DNA of 64,000 nucleotides from an uncultured Oscillospiraceae bacterium (GCA_910579125.1 CAJTTH010000011.1:8060-72059); one strand, 5' to 3'; positions 36,265-45,868 are shown, counted from the stretch's first letter. The notes: generated by a model from the sequence alone, not told the origin. A program made the numbers and translations.

Positions 36265-37503
36265 ATGGCTAAGGAAAAATATAATTCCAGCAAACCCCAT
36301 GTTAACATCGGTACCATCGGTCACGTTGACCATGGTAAGACCACATTGACCGCAGCTATCACCAAGTGGCTCGCACTCAAGGGTCAGGCTAAGTTCGAGG
36401 CTTATGATATGATCGATAAGGCTCCCGAAGAGAGAGAGCGCGGTATCACTATCAATACCGCACACGTTGAGTATGAGACCGACGCTCGTCACTATGCTCA
36501 CGTTGACTGCCCCGGTCACGCGGACTATATCAAGAACATGATCACCGGTGCGGCTCAGATGGACGGCGCGATCCTCGTCGTTGCCGGAACTGACGGTGCA
36601 ATGGCGCAGACCAAGGAGCATATTCTTCTTGCACGCCAGGTAGGTGTTCCCACAATGGTTGTTTTCATCAACAAGTGCGACGACGTTGACGGCGTTGAGT
36701 TTGATACGGCGACCGGCGAATACAAGGACAACGACGGTATGCTTGAGCTTGTTGAAATGGACATCACCGAAATTCTTGAGAAGAACGGCTTTACCGATGT
36801 TCCCGTTGTATGCGGCTCTGCTTTCAAGGCGCTTGACAGCGACAGCAAGGATCCTAACGATCCCATTTACGCTTGCATCAAGAAGCTTATGGACGCTGTT
36901 GACGAGCACATTCCCGCTCCTGAGAGAGATGAGGATAAGCCTTTCCTTATGCCTGTTGAGGACACTATGACCATTTCCGGTCGTGGTACTGTTGCTACAG
37001 GTCGTGTAGAGCGCGGCGTTGCTAAGGTTGGCGATACCGTTGAGATCGCGGGTCTGGTTGACGAGCCCAAGAGCACTGTTATCACAGGTCTTGAGATGTT
37101 CCATAAGACCCTTGACGAGGCTGTTGCGGGCTACAACATCGGTGCTCTGCTCCGTGGCGTTACCCGTGATGAGATTGAGCGCGGACAGGTTCTCTGCAAG
37201 CCCGGTTCTATCCACCCGCACACCAAGTTCAGCGGTCAGGTTTACGTTCTTAAGAAGGAAGAGGGCGGTCGTCACACTCCGTTCGTTTCCAACTACCGTC
37301 CGCAGTTCTTCTTCAGAACTACAGACGTTACGGGCGTTATTACACTGCCCGGCGGTCCCGACGCTATGTGTATGCCCGGCGATAACGTTGTAATGGACGT
37401 TGAGCTGATCACTCCTATCGCGATCGAAGAGGGTCTCCGCTTCGCTATCCGTGAGGGCGGTCACACCGTTGGATCCGGCGTTGTTACCAAGATCAACGAC
37501 TAA
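36265..37503 (+). CDS. tuf: Elongation factor Tu
   Basis: Carries aminoacyl-tRNA to the ribosome as a GTP complex. G1 [14 protein letters not shown], effector [13 protein letters not shown]3 [13 protein letters not shown]4 NKCD, and domain II/III landmarks ([38 protein letters not shown]) are intact. The product is 412 residues, longer than the usual 394 to 400. About 13 extra residues lie between NKCD and LELVEMD (around '[15 protein letters not shown]'), directly after the G4 base-recognition motif. The reading frame is continuous, so this is a true insertion, not a frameshift. Confidence 0.97.
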   Translation: MAKEKYNSSKPHVNIGTIGHVDHGKTTLTAAITKWLALKGQAKFEAYDMIDKAPEERERGITINTAHVEYETDARHYAHVDCPGHADYIKNMITGAAQMDGAILVVAGTDGAMAQTKEHILLARQVGVPTMVVFINKCDDVDGVEFDTATGEYKDNDGMLELVEMDITEILEKNGFTDVPVVCGSAFKALDSDSKDPNDPIYACIKKLMDAVDEHIPAPERDEDKPFLMPVEDTMTISGRGTVATGRVERGVAKVGDTVEIAGLVDEPKSTVITGLEMFHKTLDEAVAGYNIGALLRGVTRDEIERGQVLCKPGSIHPHTKFSGQVYVLKKEEGGRHTPFVSNYRPQFFFRTTDVTGVITLPGGPDAMCMPGDNVVMDVELITPIAIEEGLRFAIREGGHTVGSGVVTKIND

Positions 37504-37518
37504 TTAACCGAATAAAGC

Positions 37519-37552
37519 TTGCCGCTGTTCGTATGAGCAGCGGCAATTTTTT
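37519..37552. terminator. tuf terminator
   Basis: TTGCCGCTG, a 10-base loop, CAGCGGCAA and TTTTTT. It sits between tuf and the converging galactosidase gene, whose stop overlaps its T-run. Confidence 0.9.
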
Positions 37553-38810
37553 ATTTAATTAGGTAGGCCTTTGCGCCGTGAGGATTGAGTTTGACGGCAA
37601 GCGTGTCGTTAAGACTTTCAGTGCCGCCCGACCATAACTCCAAAGCGGTTTTCGGCTCAAATACCTCCAAATCGGCGAGCAGAATTTCAATCGTTCCGAC
37701 GGTCTCCCCTGCGTTAAATACGGCTATGTACTGCCCGCCGTCGGCGCAGTGAGCCGTCCAGAGAACATACTCGTTTCCGTTGACGGTGCGCCGCCATACC
37801 TGATGCGAGTGCCGTGCATTCTTGTGCATTGCGAGAACGCTCTCATTGGTGAGCAGCTTCATCGTAAACTCGTCGAAGCCCGTCATTTCGCCGCCTATCA
37901 TCAGTGGCGAACGGATAATGCTCCAGAGCGTCAACATGGTGAGCTGTTCGTCGTTAGTGAATTTCGTGCGGTTCGACTTGTCGTAGTCCTGAAGTATCGG
38001 TCCTATCGGCAGCATATCCGCGTCGGGGAAATGCCCCGCGCCTGCGTGCACCGACCACTTTTCAGCGCGCTCGAACATCGCATAAAGCAGCTCCCACTTA
38101 TCCCAGAAATCGTCCGTAATGCGCCACATATTCGCGGTCTGCTTGTACAGCTCTGCTTTTTCGAGCAGCGCGGGTCCGGGCGACAGGCTCAGCACCATGT
38201 CACGACCGCAGCCGCGCAGCGATCTGCTCAGCATCACAAGCTCGGCTTCCTCGTGAGGAAGCTCGCGGCAGATATCGTCGACCTTGATAAAGTCAACTCC
38301 CCAAGATGCGTACAGCTCGAACAGACTGTCGTAATACTCACGCGCACCGTCCTTTGTCGGGTCGACGCCGTACATATCGGTGTTCCACGCGCATATACTT
38401 GCGGTTTTGGCGATCTCGCGGGCATTTTTTTCCGTACCCTTTATCTTGCAGTTGCGGTGAACTGCCTGACGCGGTATTCCGCGCATTATGTGTATGCCGA
38501 ATTTCAAGCCGAGTGAATGGACATACTCCGCGAGCGGCGCAAAGCCCTTTCCGTTCGCGGCGGACGGAAATCTGTTCTCGGCAGGCAACAAGCGCCCGAA
38601 TTCGTCCATGCACAGATCGGCAAACGGACGGTACTCATGCGACTTGGCATTAGGCTCAGACCACTGGATATCCACGACGATATACTCCCAGCCGAATTGC
38701 TTCAGGTGTGCTGCCATAAACTCGGCGTTCCGACGGACGATTTCCTCGGTGACGGACGCGCCGTAGCAGTCCCAGCTGTTCCACCCCATAGGCGGCGTTT
38801 TTGCGACCAT
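37551..38810 (-). CDS. Alpha-galactosidase (GH27)
   Basis: A 419-residue glycoside hydrolase of family 27, which removes terminal alpha-linked galactose (as in raffinose or galactomannan) with retention. Visible are TPPMGWNSWDCYGASV at the N-terminus, the nucleophile Asp in VDFIKVDDI, and the acid/base Asp in the RITDDFWDKW region. Domain C is the C-terminal about 100 residues of beta structure. No signal peptide, so it acts inside the cell. GGGAGG precedes the ATG. Beta-L-arabinopyranosidase activity, also found in GH27, is an alternative. Confidence 0.9.
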   Translation of the reverse strand: MVAKTPPMGWNSWDCYGASVTEEIVRRNAEFMAAHLKQFGWEYIVVDIQWSEPNAKSHEYRPFADLCMDEFGRLLPAENRFPSAANGKGFAPLAEYVHSLGLKFGIHIMRGIPRQAVHRNCKIKGTEKNAREIAKTASICAWNTDMYGVDPTKDGAREYYDSLFELYASWGVDFIKVDDICRELPHEEAELVMLSRSLRGCGRDMVLSLSPGPALLEKAELYKQTANMWRITDDFWDKWELLYAMFERAEKWSVHAGAGHFPDADMLPIGPILQDYDKSNRTKFTNDEQLTMLTLWSIIRSPLMIGGEMTGFDEFTMKLLTNESVLAMHKNARHSHQVWRRTVNGNEYVLWTAHCADGGQYIAVFNAGETVGTIEILLADLEVFEPKTALELWSGGTESLNDTLAVKLNPHGAKAYLIK

Positions 38811-38843
38811 TTTCTACCTCCCGTAGTTTACATTATTTAAGTG

Positions 38844-39011
38844 TCATGCGGACAATACGCGGTTTATTTCGGCGAACGCGTTCAGCTCCACCAAGCTGCC
38901 GAAAAACACTGCTCTGCCGTTTTCGTCTGTAAGAAATACAGGCTCGTGTTCGCTATCCCACAACAGGAAAAAGTCCTTGCGGCGAACCGTTATTTTTATG
39001 ATGTAGTCCAT
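38844..39011 (-). CDS. 55-residue hypothetical protein
   Basis: An open frame with ATG and an uninterrupted reading beginning MDYIIKITVRRKDFF, then LLWDSEHEPVFLTDENG, and ending in NRVLSA. It begins three bases after the NERD gene's stop, with only a weak upstream site (TAGGA), so it would depend on coupled translation. The beta-strand pattern and lack of low complexity speak for a real protein, but I do not recognise a family. Confidence 0.5.
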   Translation of the reverse strand: MDYIIKITVRRKDFFLLWDSEHEPVFLTDENGRAVFFGSLVELNAFAEINRVLSA

Positions 39012-39014
39012 ATC

Positions 39015-39755
39015 CTAGATATTCGCCCTTGCCTCGTTGAGTATGCGCGCGTATTTCTCCATTTGAACGCGCGAGACCACAGTGTCGCGGTCGTAGCTCT
39101 CCAGAAAATGCAGCAGCTCCTTGCTGCCGAGACACACATAATCGTTTTCGCGGAGGTTGAGCTTGAGTTTTGCGTTACTGCTTGAAAAATACAGCACAGT
39201 GTCTATCCACACGTCCTCGCCCGCCGCGTTGAGAATGCTCTTGACGATATCGCGTTGGCGGCGCATCTGCTTTATCGGATTGTCCATTTGCTGCGAGGTG
39301 TTTTTGCCGCCGCGGTAGTATTTGCGCTGCTCCCACTTGTCGGCTTTCCAGCTCCCCTGAATGGTTCCCGAGTGGTTTTTCACCTCGACTATGATAAGCC
39401 CCTTATGACTGATGATGAGCATATCCAGCTCCGAGCGTCCGCGCTTGTACCGCACGGGAAGATTACAGAAAATTATGTTGTTGCCGCCGAGATGACGCAC
39501 GGTCTTGTAAAGCAGCTTTTCGCCGCGTCTGCCGCTGTTCAGAACATTGTACCTCCGCGCGAGCAGCATATACCCGACGTTGCATAGAAAGATCAGTGCA
39601 ATGGCAACGAGCGCGATTATCTTGTTCTCGTACATCTGCAGCAGCACGAATGCCGCCAGCAGCACAACGGGCATTACGCCGCAAATAACCTGCGAGATCA
39701 GCAGCCCGATTATTTTTTTATTGTTGGTGTTTTTGCACCGAATAACTTTATTCAT
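39015..39755 (-). CDS. NERD-domain membrane protein
   Basis: A 246-residue protein with two N-terminal membrane segments (about 17-40 and 46-65) and a cytoplasmic NERD (nuclease-related) domain. The NERD pattern is present: RRGEKLLYKTVRHLGG, RSELDMLIISHKGLIIVEVKNHSG with the D and E-x-K of a restriction-like fold, and W near KADKWEQRKYY. NERD proteins are found with signalling or helicase domains; a DNA-cutting or sensing role is inferred, not proven. Its ATG overlaps the stop of the racemase gene by four bases. Confidence 0.85.
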   Translation of the reverse strand: MNKVIRCKNTNNKKIIGLLISQVICGVMPVVLLAAFVLLQMYENKIIALVAIALIFLCNVGYMLLARRYNVLNSGRRGEKLLYKTVRHLGGNNIIFCNLPVRYKRGRSELDMLIISHKGLIIVEVKNHSGTIQGSWKADKWEQRKYYRGGKNTSQQMDNPIKQMRRQRDIVKSILNAAGEDVWIDTVLYFSSSNAKLKLNLRENDYVCLGSKELLHFLESYDRDTVVSRVQMEKYARILNEARANI

Positions 39756-40453
39756 TTGATCTCCTCGTCAATTGCGTATAAAGCCGCCCTTTCCGCGTGG
39801 ATAAGCGCGGTATCGAATACGGGCAGCGGCGAACAGCTGCCGTTTATCAGCAGCCCAATCTCCGTGCAGCCGAGAATTACGGCTTCCGCGCCGCCGCGCT
39901 TTAAGCTGTCGATTATCCGCACGTATTCCTCCCGCGAGGACGGCGAGATAACTCCGCGGCAAAGCTCCTCGTAAATAACACGGTTTACCGTTTCAATATC
40001 GTTATCGTTCGGGATAAGTACGCGTATTCCGTTGTCAGTCAAGCGTTCCTTATAGAAATCCTGTTTCATTGTGTATTGTGTTCCGAGGAGCGCGGCAGTA
40101 CTGAAACCCGCGCCGATAAGCGCGTTTGCGGTCGCGTCGGCGATGTGCATTATCGGTATGTCTGTCATTTCTGATATTTCGGGAACGACCTTGTGCATGG
40201 TGTTGGTGCAGATAACTATAAAATCTGCGCCCGCTTTTTGCAGAGCAAGCGCCGCTGAGCCGAGAATTTCCGCACTTTTCGCCCAATCGCCGTTCGTCTG
40301 GCATTCCTCAATCTCCGCGAAATCCACGCTGTACATCAGTATTTTTGTCGAATGTAAACCGCCGAGCCGCCGACTTACGGTCTCGTTGATAACTTTGTAA
40401 TACGTGACGGTACTTTCCCAGCTCATACCGCCTATCAAGCCTATCGTCTTCAT
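39752..40453 (-). CDS. Aspartate/glutamate racemase family protein
   Basis: A 233-residue cofactor-independent racemase. N-terminal MKTIGLIGGMSWESTVTYY and the two catalytic Cys, in VICTNTMHKV and VILGCTEIGLLI, fit the YgeA-type amino acid racemases. Length is normal. Its ATG shares a base with the YchF stop (TAATG), and its stop overlaps the NERD gene. Aspartate is the most likely substrate for the family, but broad-specificity members exist. Confidence 0.9.
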   Translation of the reverse strand: MKTIGLIGGMSWESTVTYYKVINETVSRRLGGLHSTKILMYSVDFAEIEECQTNGDWAKSAEILGSAALALQKAGADFIVICTNTMHKVVPEISEMTDIPIMHIADATANALIGAGFSTAALLGTQYTMKQDFYKERLTDNGIRVLIPNDNDIETVNRVIYEELCRGVISPSSREEYVRIIDSLKRGGAEAVILGCTEIGLLINGSCSPLPVFDTALIHAERAALYAIDEEIK

Positions 40454-41547
40454 TACACGTTAAATTTGAACAGCGTAACGTCGCCGTCCTGCATCACATA
40501 CTCCTTGCCCTCCTGACGGACAAGTCCTTTTTCCTTCGCCGCCGCCATAGAACCGCAGCTTATAAGATCGTCGAACGCGACTATCTCCGCGCGGATAAAG
40601 CCGCGCTCAAAGTCGGTGTGTATTTTTCCCGCCGCCTGCGGAGCCTTTGTGCCCTTGGTTATCGTCCATGCGCGAACCTCGGGAGTTCCCGCCGTAAGAA
40701 AAGAGATTAGCCCCAACAGCCGATAGCCTGTTTTGATGATACGCGCCAGACCCGAGCTTTCAAGATGCATATCAGCAAGGAACAGCTCCTTGTCCTCGGC
40801 GGGCATATCGGAGATCTCCGCCTCGATCTGCGCGCAGATCGGGAGCACCTCGGCATTTTCCTCCTCGGCGACGGCGCACACCGCTTTGTACTCGGCGTTC
40901 GCGTTGAGGTCACCCGTGAAATCCGCTTCGGACAGATTGGCCGCGTAGATCACGGGCTTGTTTGAAAGCAGCGGAGTGTCGCGGAGCATAGCGCGCTCCT
41001 CGTCGGAGTAGTCGTAGCTGCGTGCGGACTTGCCGTTCTCGAGATGAGCCTTCAGCGCCTCGAAAAAGTCGACCTCCGCCTGTGCGGACTTGTCGCCCTT
41101 AAGCGCCTTTTTCGCGCGGTCGATACGGCGCTCGAGTATCTCCAGATCGGAAAAAATAAGCTCCAGATTTATCGTTTCGATATCGCGGGCAGCGCCTATC
41201 GAGCCGTCGACATGGATAATGTTGTCGTCGTTAAAGCAGCGAACAACGTGCACGATAGCATCCACCTCGCGTATATTTGAGAGAAACTTGTTGCCCAGAC
41301 CCTCGCCCTTGGACGCGCCCTTTACCAGCCCCGCAATGTCAACAAATTCCAGCGTCGCGGGAGTGAATTTCTCGGGGTGATACATTTCCGCCAGTTTGTC
41401 GAGACGCTCGTCCGGCACGGAAACTATTCCGATGTTCGGCTCTATCGTACAGAACGGGTAATTCGCGGACTCCGCGCCCGCGTTTGTAAGTGCGTTAAAA
41501 AGGGTGCTTTTGCCGACATTCGGCAGCCCCACCATTCCCAGTTTCAT
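40453..41547 (-). CDS. ychF: Redox-regulated ATPase YchF
   Basis: A 364-residue Obg-related P-loop protein that prefers ATP. G1 GLPNVGKSTLFNAL, G3 DIAGLVKGASKGEGLG, and the altered G4 (NLSE in IYAANLSEAD) that favours ATP over GTP are visible. A coiled-coil arm follows (about 130-200) and a C-terminal TGS domain (IHTDFERGFIRAEIVAFDD). Length is normal. The start MKLGMVG is chosen because AAAGGAC lies directly upstream; a longer reading would begin at codons without a ribosome site. Promoter at 41630-41602. First gene of a minus operon with the racemase and NERD genes. Confidence 0.95.
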   Translation of the reverse strand: MKLGMVGLPNVGKSTLFNALTNAGAESANYPFCTIEPNIGIVSVPDERLDKLAEMYHPEKFTPATLEFVDIAGLVKGASKGEGLGNKFLSNIREVDAIVHVVRCFNDDNIIHVDGSIGAARDIETINLELIFSDLEILERRIDRAKKALKGDKSAQAEVDFFEALKAHLENGKSARSYDYSDEERAMLRDTPLLSNKPVIYAANLSEADFTGDLNANAEYKAVCAVAEEENAEVLPICAQIEAEISDMPAEDKELFLADMHLESSGLARIIKTGYRLLGLISFLTAGTPEVRAWTITKGTKAPQAAGKIHTDFERGFIRAEIVAFDDLISCGSMAAAKEKGLVRQEGKEYVMQDGDVTLFKFNV

Positions 41548-41601
41548 AGTTTGTCCTTTCTTTATATCCGCAGAACTCTGCATTTTTTGCAATATATATT
41601 T

Positions 41602-41630
41602 ATTATATCATACTTTGCACAAAATTTCAA
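41602..41630 (-). promoter_or_regulatory. ychF promoter
   Basis: Minus strand TTGAAA (41630-41625), a 17-base spacer and TATAAT (41607-41602). Confidence 0.8.
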
Positions 41631-41672
41631 GATGTGTTTAATATTAAAGGTGTATCAAAAAAATTCACGCGG

Positions 41673-41719
41673 AAAAACAGAAACAACAAACCGGCTCCGC
41701 TAAAAACGAAGTCGGTTTG
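41673..41719 (-). terminator. Terminator of the solute-binding lipoprotein gene
   Basis: Stem of 13 bases (CAAACCGACTTCG against CGGAGCCGGTTTG, one mismatch) and a T-rich tail TTGTTTCTGTTTTT on the minus strand. Confidence 0.75.
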
Positions 41720-41772
41720 CTGCGTGATTTTTCAACAGGAAAATTTATTATGAAGTGTGCGGTTTTGCCTTA

Positions 41773-41807
41773 AACCGACCGGGCAGTTTTGCTGCCGCAA
41801 GCCGGTT
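41773..41807 (-). repeat. Second hairpin with the same AACCG/CGGTT arms
   Basis: AACCG at 41773-41777 and CGGTT at 41803-41807 enclose an inner GGGCAG/CTGCC stem. The arms resemble those of the terminator 50 bases away, giving two hairpins in tandem after the lipoprotein gene. Confidence 0.45.
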
Positions 41808-41829
41808 ATTATGGGGGGGAGGAATTATC

Positions 41830-43260
41830 TTACGAGTTCAGCTTTGCGTTTGCTGTATCAAGCTCCGCCTGAACCATAGCTCTGTACGATTCGCGGGTCT
41901 GTATCCAGCTTACGCCTGCGTTGTAGCCCTCTTTCATCGGGTTGTTTATGCAGTCGGCAATAGTCGGAGTGACCGCGTTATACATTTCGATAACGGGATG
42001 CTCTGTTGTCATTTTGTTGACCTTTTCAAGCATATCCCACTGCTCCTGTGTCCAGCCGTATTCGTCGAATGCCTGACGCTTGCCTATCTCCTTGGCGATC
42101 TCGCTGTCGCGCGAAGCCATTGCGCAGTTCAGATAACCCGCAACGCCCTCGGGATTTTTCGCGCCCTTTATCAGCGAAAAGCCGTTAATTCTCGCGGGCA
42201 GATAATACGCGTCCGCCTCGGGGCATTTGGGCATGGGAACGAACATAACGTCCTCCATATTACCGAAATTCTGAATAATGTTGTTGTATGGATAAAGCGC
42301 GTAAACGCCCACGGGATAGAACAGCGTTTTTCCATCGCGGATATTGGTCGGGTGAACTTCCCAGCCGTATTCGCTCTTCGGGAACGGCAGATCGTTTTCT
42401 TTCATCTTAAGCATATAACTCTGTACGCTCTCAATCATGGGATGGTCGAGATTGTGAACAATCTTTCCGTTATCCATACCGATATAAGGCTTGCCCGTTG
42501 TGAGCGATATAGCGCCCTCAAACCACCAGCCGTCGGTAGCGAATTTGCTTTGACTGCGGTCGCAGAACTGCGTCATCATATTCCAAAGCGCGTCCCAATC
42601 CCACTTGCCCTGCTCCAGCAGTTCAACGGGATCGTCAAGACCGTTGTCGATAATGGTCTTCTTGTTGTAGAACATTACGCAGTCGCTCTCAACGTCTATA
42701 GCGCCGACATAGTGCTTTCCGTTTGCGGAAAACTGCTCGTTTACGGTGCTCATAGGCTTCCAGAGATCGCTGTTAAAGTCTATATACGGGTCGAGCGGCT
42801 GGAAATATCCGCTGAGAACACCCTTCGGGAAAACGTCCATATCGCCCGCGCTGAACATATCGGGAGATTCGTCGGAAGCAACCATGGTGGAGAGCTTGGT
42901 ATAGCGTTCCTCAAAAGAGGTGTGCACCAGCTCTATACGTCCGCCGTACTGCGTCTGGAACATCTCAAGCGCGACGGAGATCGGCTGACCCTCGGCGGGG
43001 TTCAGATCCCATTCACTGAGGAACTTGACTGTGGGATTTGCGAGCTTCTCCGCGCCGATATCTATTTTAGCTACCTCTGACGCGTCCGATTCGTTCATGG
43101 TCGCGGTGGAGCTTGAAGTGGAAGCCTGGGGCGGAGTGTTTGTGTCTGAGGGTGTTCCGCCGCCCGTTGAAACGGAACCGTTCTCCTCGTCGCACGCGGT
43201 GACTGTCAGCATACAGCCGAGAGCCAGCGCGGCAGCCATAATACTTTTCATTTTTTTCAT
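41830..43260 (-). CDS. Extracellular solute-binding lipoprotein (sugar ABC type)
   Basis: A 476-residue family 1 (CUT1) solute-binding protein. An N-terminal signal ends in the lipobox LTVTAC, so it is lipid-anchored outside the membrane. A Ser/Thr/Gly linker (about 25-60) leads to the binding domain with EMFQTQYGGRIELVH, KPMSTVNEQF, and ARINGFSLIKGAKNPEGVAGYLN, the usual CUT1 features. No permease genes are beside it; the transporter must be encoded elsewhere. It is divergent from the AraC regulator and close to GH16 and GH5 genes, so a beta-glucan oligosaccharide ligand is inferred. Confidence 0.9.
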   Translation of the reverse strand: MKKMKSIMAAALALGCMLTVTACDEENGSVSTGGGTPSDTNTPPQASTSSSTATMNESDASEVAKIDIGAEKLANPTVKFLSEWDLNPAEGQPISVALEMFQTQYGGRIELVHTSFEERYTKLSTMVASDESPDMFSAGDMDVFPKGVLSGYFQPLDPYIDFNSDLWKPMSTVNEQFSANGKHYVGAIDVESDCVMFYNKKTIIDNGLDDPVELLEQGKWDWDALWNMMTQFCDRSQSKFATDGWWFEGAISLTTGKPYIGMDNGKIVHNLDHPMIESVQSYMLKMKENDLPFPKSEYGWEVHPTNIRDGKTLFYPVGVYALYPYNNIIQNFGNMEDVMFVPMPKCPEADAYYLPARINGFSLIKGAKNPEGVAGYLNCAMASRDSEIAKEIGKRQAFDEYGWTQEQWDMLEKVNKMTTEHPVIEMYNAVTPTIADCINNPMKEGYNAGVSWIQTRESYRAMVQAELDTANAKLNS

Positions 43261-43281
43261 GATTAGCCTCCTTTCGAGGAT

Positions 43282-43881
43282 TTACTTAGTTCTCTTGCGC
43301 GCAACTATCATCGTGCCTAGAGCCAGAGCGGCAGCGCCGACGACCGCGGCAACGCCCTCAACGCCCGAGCTGGGGTTCTCCGTCGAAGTGCTTTCCGATG
43401 CTGAAGGAGCAGTGGACTCGGCGGGAACAGATGGTTCTGCGGGAGCGTCGTTTGAAATGGTCATATCAATAAGATTTATGCCGTGTCCCATAAGCGCCAT
43501 ACCCGCGATCTGAATGTGCTCAAGCTCCTCGGCGGGGATTTTAAAGCTGATAGATGAACTCTCAACGTCGAGAGAATAGCTGTCCTTGCTTTCCGAAAGC
43601 TCCGGACCTACAAGGTTGCTGACGAACGGCCAGCCCTCGTCGTTTATCATGGTCTTTATGCACCAGTACTCCTGACCGGGCATATCCGCAAGCGCCTTGT
43701 TCGTCTCATAGTTAATCGTAATGGTCGTGTCGGTCGTTACGTCCGCGAACTCTTCAGCGGGGATAGTGGTGTTTGCCGACCAGCCGAAGCCGAGATCTAC
43801 ATTGATGGTATACGCCGAAGCGGATACGGAAACTGCCGCAAATGCGGCCGCAGCGGTAATAACGGAAATCATCTTTTTCAT
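43282..43881 (-). CDS. Secreted surface protein with C-terminal anchor
   Basis: A 199-residue protein with a signal peptide (about 1-23, ending SASA), a beta-rich domain (about 24-145), a Ser/Thr/Pro linker, and a C-terminal NPSSG-EGVAAVVGAAALALGTMI stretch with a basic end (ARKRTK). That tail is the layout of a sortase or related surface anchor, though the motif is not a standard LPxTG. It may be a small carbohydrate-binding or cell-surface protein; I do not recognise the domain. It precedes the solute-binding gene by 21 bases and probably shares its transcript. Confidence 0.75.
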   Translation of the reverse strand: MKKMISVITAAAAFAAVSVSASAYTINVDLGFGWSANTTIPAEEFADVTTDTTITINYETNKALADMPGQEYWCIKTMINDEGWPFVSNLVGPELSESKDSYSLDVESSSISFKIPAEELEHIQIAGMALMGHGINLIDMTISNDAPAEPSVPAESTAPSASESTSTENPSSGVEGVAAVVGAAALALGTMIVARKRTK

Positions 43882-44028
43882 AGCGGTATGTCCTTTCGTT
43901 TGCGGGGAAAGCCCCGTATTTATCGGCGAGAGCCTATCTCTCCGCCCTTTATGTTTTAATTATAGCATTTACCTAAAGAAGTTTATATCAGATTTTTAGC
44001 ATTTTTATTTTCAGTTTAACCAAATATC

Positions 44029-44057
44029 TTGACTTTTGGTGAATTTTTTTGTATAAT
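44029..44057 (+). promoter_or_regulatory. Promoter of the AraC-type regulator gene
   Basis: TTGACT, a 17-base spacer and TATAAT. It leaves about 36 bases before the ATG at 44094 and lies in the 212-base divergent gap with the surface protein gene, where the regulator could bind. Confidence 0.8.
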
Positions 44058-44093
44058 ATTTTTAATAAGTATTTAAACAGGGGTGTGTGCGGT

Positions 44094-44861
44094 ATGCGTT
44101 TATCTGATAAAATTTTTTCACAAATAGAGTTTGAGATGCGTGAAAACGAGCTCAGACATACTCCCGTCGAGAATGAAATGCGCTTTTACGAGAGTGTAAA
44201 GCGCGGCGATCTCGACGGCGTGCGCGCGCTTGCCACGCCGCTCGGAGGCGAGGGGTTCGGAGTGCTTTCTACCGATAATCTGAGAAATCTCAAGTATCAC
44301 ATGGTGATAACGGTATCATTCATCACGCGTTTCTGCGTCGAGGGCGGAATGGAGCGCGAGACAGCCTACAACCTCTCCGACCTTTATATAAGGCTGACCG
44401 ACAACGCCCGAACCGCCGACGAGATAAACGAGATACATTCCGAGTGTATCACGGATTTCACGGAGCGGATGGCTAAAATAAACAAAAGCTCCAGCTACTG
44501 TTATCAGGTGACGAAATGCATCGAATATATCAACGCGCATCTTCACGAGCGGCTTGTCATCGGCGATATCGCAAACGAGCTAGGCTTGTCGGTGCAGTAT
44601 CTATCAAAGCTCTTCCACGCGGAAACGGGAATGACGCTGAACCGCTATATACTGAAAAAGCGCATTGACGCGGCGTGCCAGATGCTGAAATATTCCGACT
44701 ACGAGGCGGTGGATATCGGCAGCTTTCTGTCGTTTAGCTCGCACAGCCATTTTATACAGAAATTCAAACAGGAAACGGGTCTTACGCCAAAGCAGTACCG
44801 CGCGAAATATTACAATTCCGCGACGGGAATAAAGGGCGGCGTGAAATTTAATTCTGATTAA
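44094..44861 (+). CDS. AraC-family transcriptional regulator
   Basis: A 255-residue DNA-binding protein. The N-terminal about 150 residues are a helical, non-cupin region (RDNEN-like, with many charged helices); the C-terminal about 100 hold two helix-turn-helix units, seen in IANELGLSVQYLSKLFHAETGMT and SFLSFSSHSHFIQKFKQETGLTPKQYR. This is the standard XylS/AraC signature. The start is chosen as the ATG 36 bases after the promoter; a longer in-frame reading would begin before the transcription start. It probably controls the adjoining lipoprotein and glycanase genes. Confidence 0.88.
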   Translation: MRLSDKIFSQIEFEMRENELRHTPVENEMRFYESVKRGDLDGVRALATPLGGEGFGVLSTDNLRNLKYHMVITVSFITRFCVEGGMERETAYNLSDLYIRLTDNARTADEINEIHSECITDFTERMAKINKSSSYCYQVTKCIEYINAHLHERLVIGDIANELGLSVQYLSKLFHAETGMTLNRYILKKRIDAACQMLKYSDYEAVDIGSFLSFSSHSHFIQKFKQETGLTPKQYRAKYYNSATGIKGGVKFNSD

Positions 44862-44957
44862 AAACGCGATATTTTTTGCCGCTTTTTTGTATATCATTTT
44901 CAGGGAAACAGGTATAATAAAATCACAGAATTAAATTGCCGAAAGGAACGTGATCTT

Positions 44958-45857
44958 ATGAATAAATTCTTGAAAAACGGCGCGCTTATATTAGCGCTTT
45001 GCGCGGCATTGTGCGGCTGCGCGAACGACCAAGGCAGCTCCTCCACCGACAGCACAAGCAGCGTATTGACTCCCTCCGACAACTCGACGAGTACAGGTGA
45101 AAGCACATCCTCCGAGAGCTCGGCAAGCACGGAGGAAAGCACTTCTTCCGAAAGTTCATCCGAGGAAAGCAGCTCTACCGGGGACAGCAATCCCGCGCCC
45201 TCGACAAGCGGCGTTCTTGCCGACCTGACGGGTACTCTCGCGGACGTAAGCAGCGTATTCGAATGCTCCGACGGGTGGACTAACGGCTCAATGTTCAACT
45301 GCACCTGGCGCAAAGCAAACGTCAATTTCTCCGACGGCTCAATGAAGCTGAAGATAGACCTCGACGGCACGGGTGAGGGTCTTATCCCCTATTCGGGCGC
45401 GGAGTTCAGGAGCAAGGATTTTTACGGCTACGGAATGTACGAGGTCGTTATGAAGCCGATCAAGAACGACGGCGTTGTTTCCTCGTTCTTTACCTACACG
45501 GGTCCGACCGATCAAAACCCGTGGGACGAGATCGACATTGAGTTTCTCGGCAAGGATACGACAACTGTTCAGTTCAACTATTACACCGACGGCATAGGCA
45601 AACACGAGTATATTTACGATCTCGGATTTGACGCTTCCGAAGATTTCCACACATACGGCTTTGATTGGCAGGAGGATAAGATAACGTGGTATGTCGACGG
45701 CGAGGAGGTTTATTCCGCCGACAAAAATATCCCGACTACTCCCGGCAAAATTATGATGAACGTATGGCCCGGCAAGGGCGTGGACGGCTGGCTGAAAGCC
45801 TACGACGGGACAACGCCTCTTATCGCCGAGTACAAGTCGGCAGACTACAAGGGTTAA
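44958..45857 (+). CDS. GH16 family lichenase-like lipoprotein
   Basis: A 299-residue exported beta-glucanase. The signal peptide ends in a lipobox (LCGC), so it is lipid-anchored. A 60-residue Ser/Thr/Glu-rich linker follows. The GH16 catalytic domain (about 85-299) has the [10 protein letters not shown] motif, in which the two Glu act as nucleophile and acid/base, and WYVDGEEVY at its end. GH16 cleaves beta-1,3 or mixed-linked beta-1,3-1,4-glucan; the exact specificity cannot be read. Promoter -10 TATAAT is near 44917, with a poor -35 that fits dependence on an activator. Confidence 0.88.
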   Translation: MNKFLKNGALILALCAALCGCANDQGSSSTDSTSSVLTPSDNSTSTGESTSSESSASTEESTSSESSSEESSSTGDSNPAPSTSGVLADLTGTLADVSSVFECSDGWTNGSMFNCTWRKANVNFSDGSMKLKIDLDGTGEGLIPYSGAEFRSKDFYGYGMYEVVMKPIKNDGVVSSFFTYTGPTDQNPWDEIDIEFLGKDTTTVQFNYYTDGIGKHEYIYDLGFDASEDFHTYGFDWQEDKITWYVDGEEVYSADKNIPTTPGKIMMNVWPGKGVDGWLKAYDGTTPLIAEYKSADYKG

Positions 45858-45868
45858 GGAGAAGTGAC

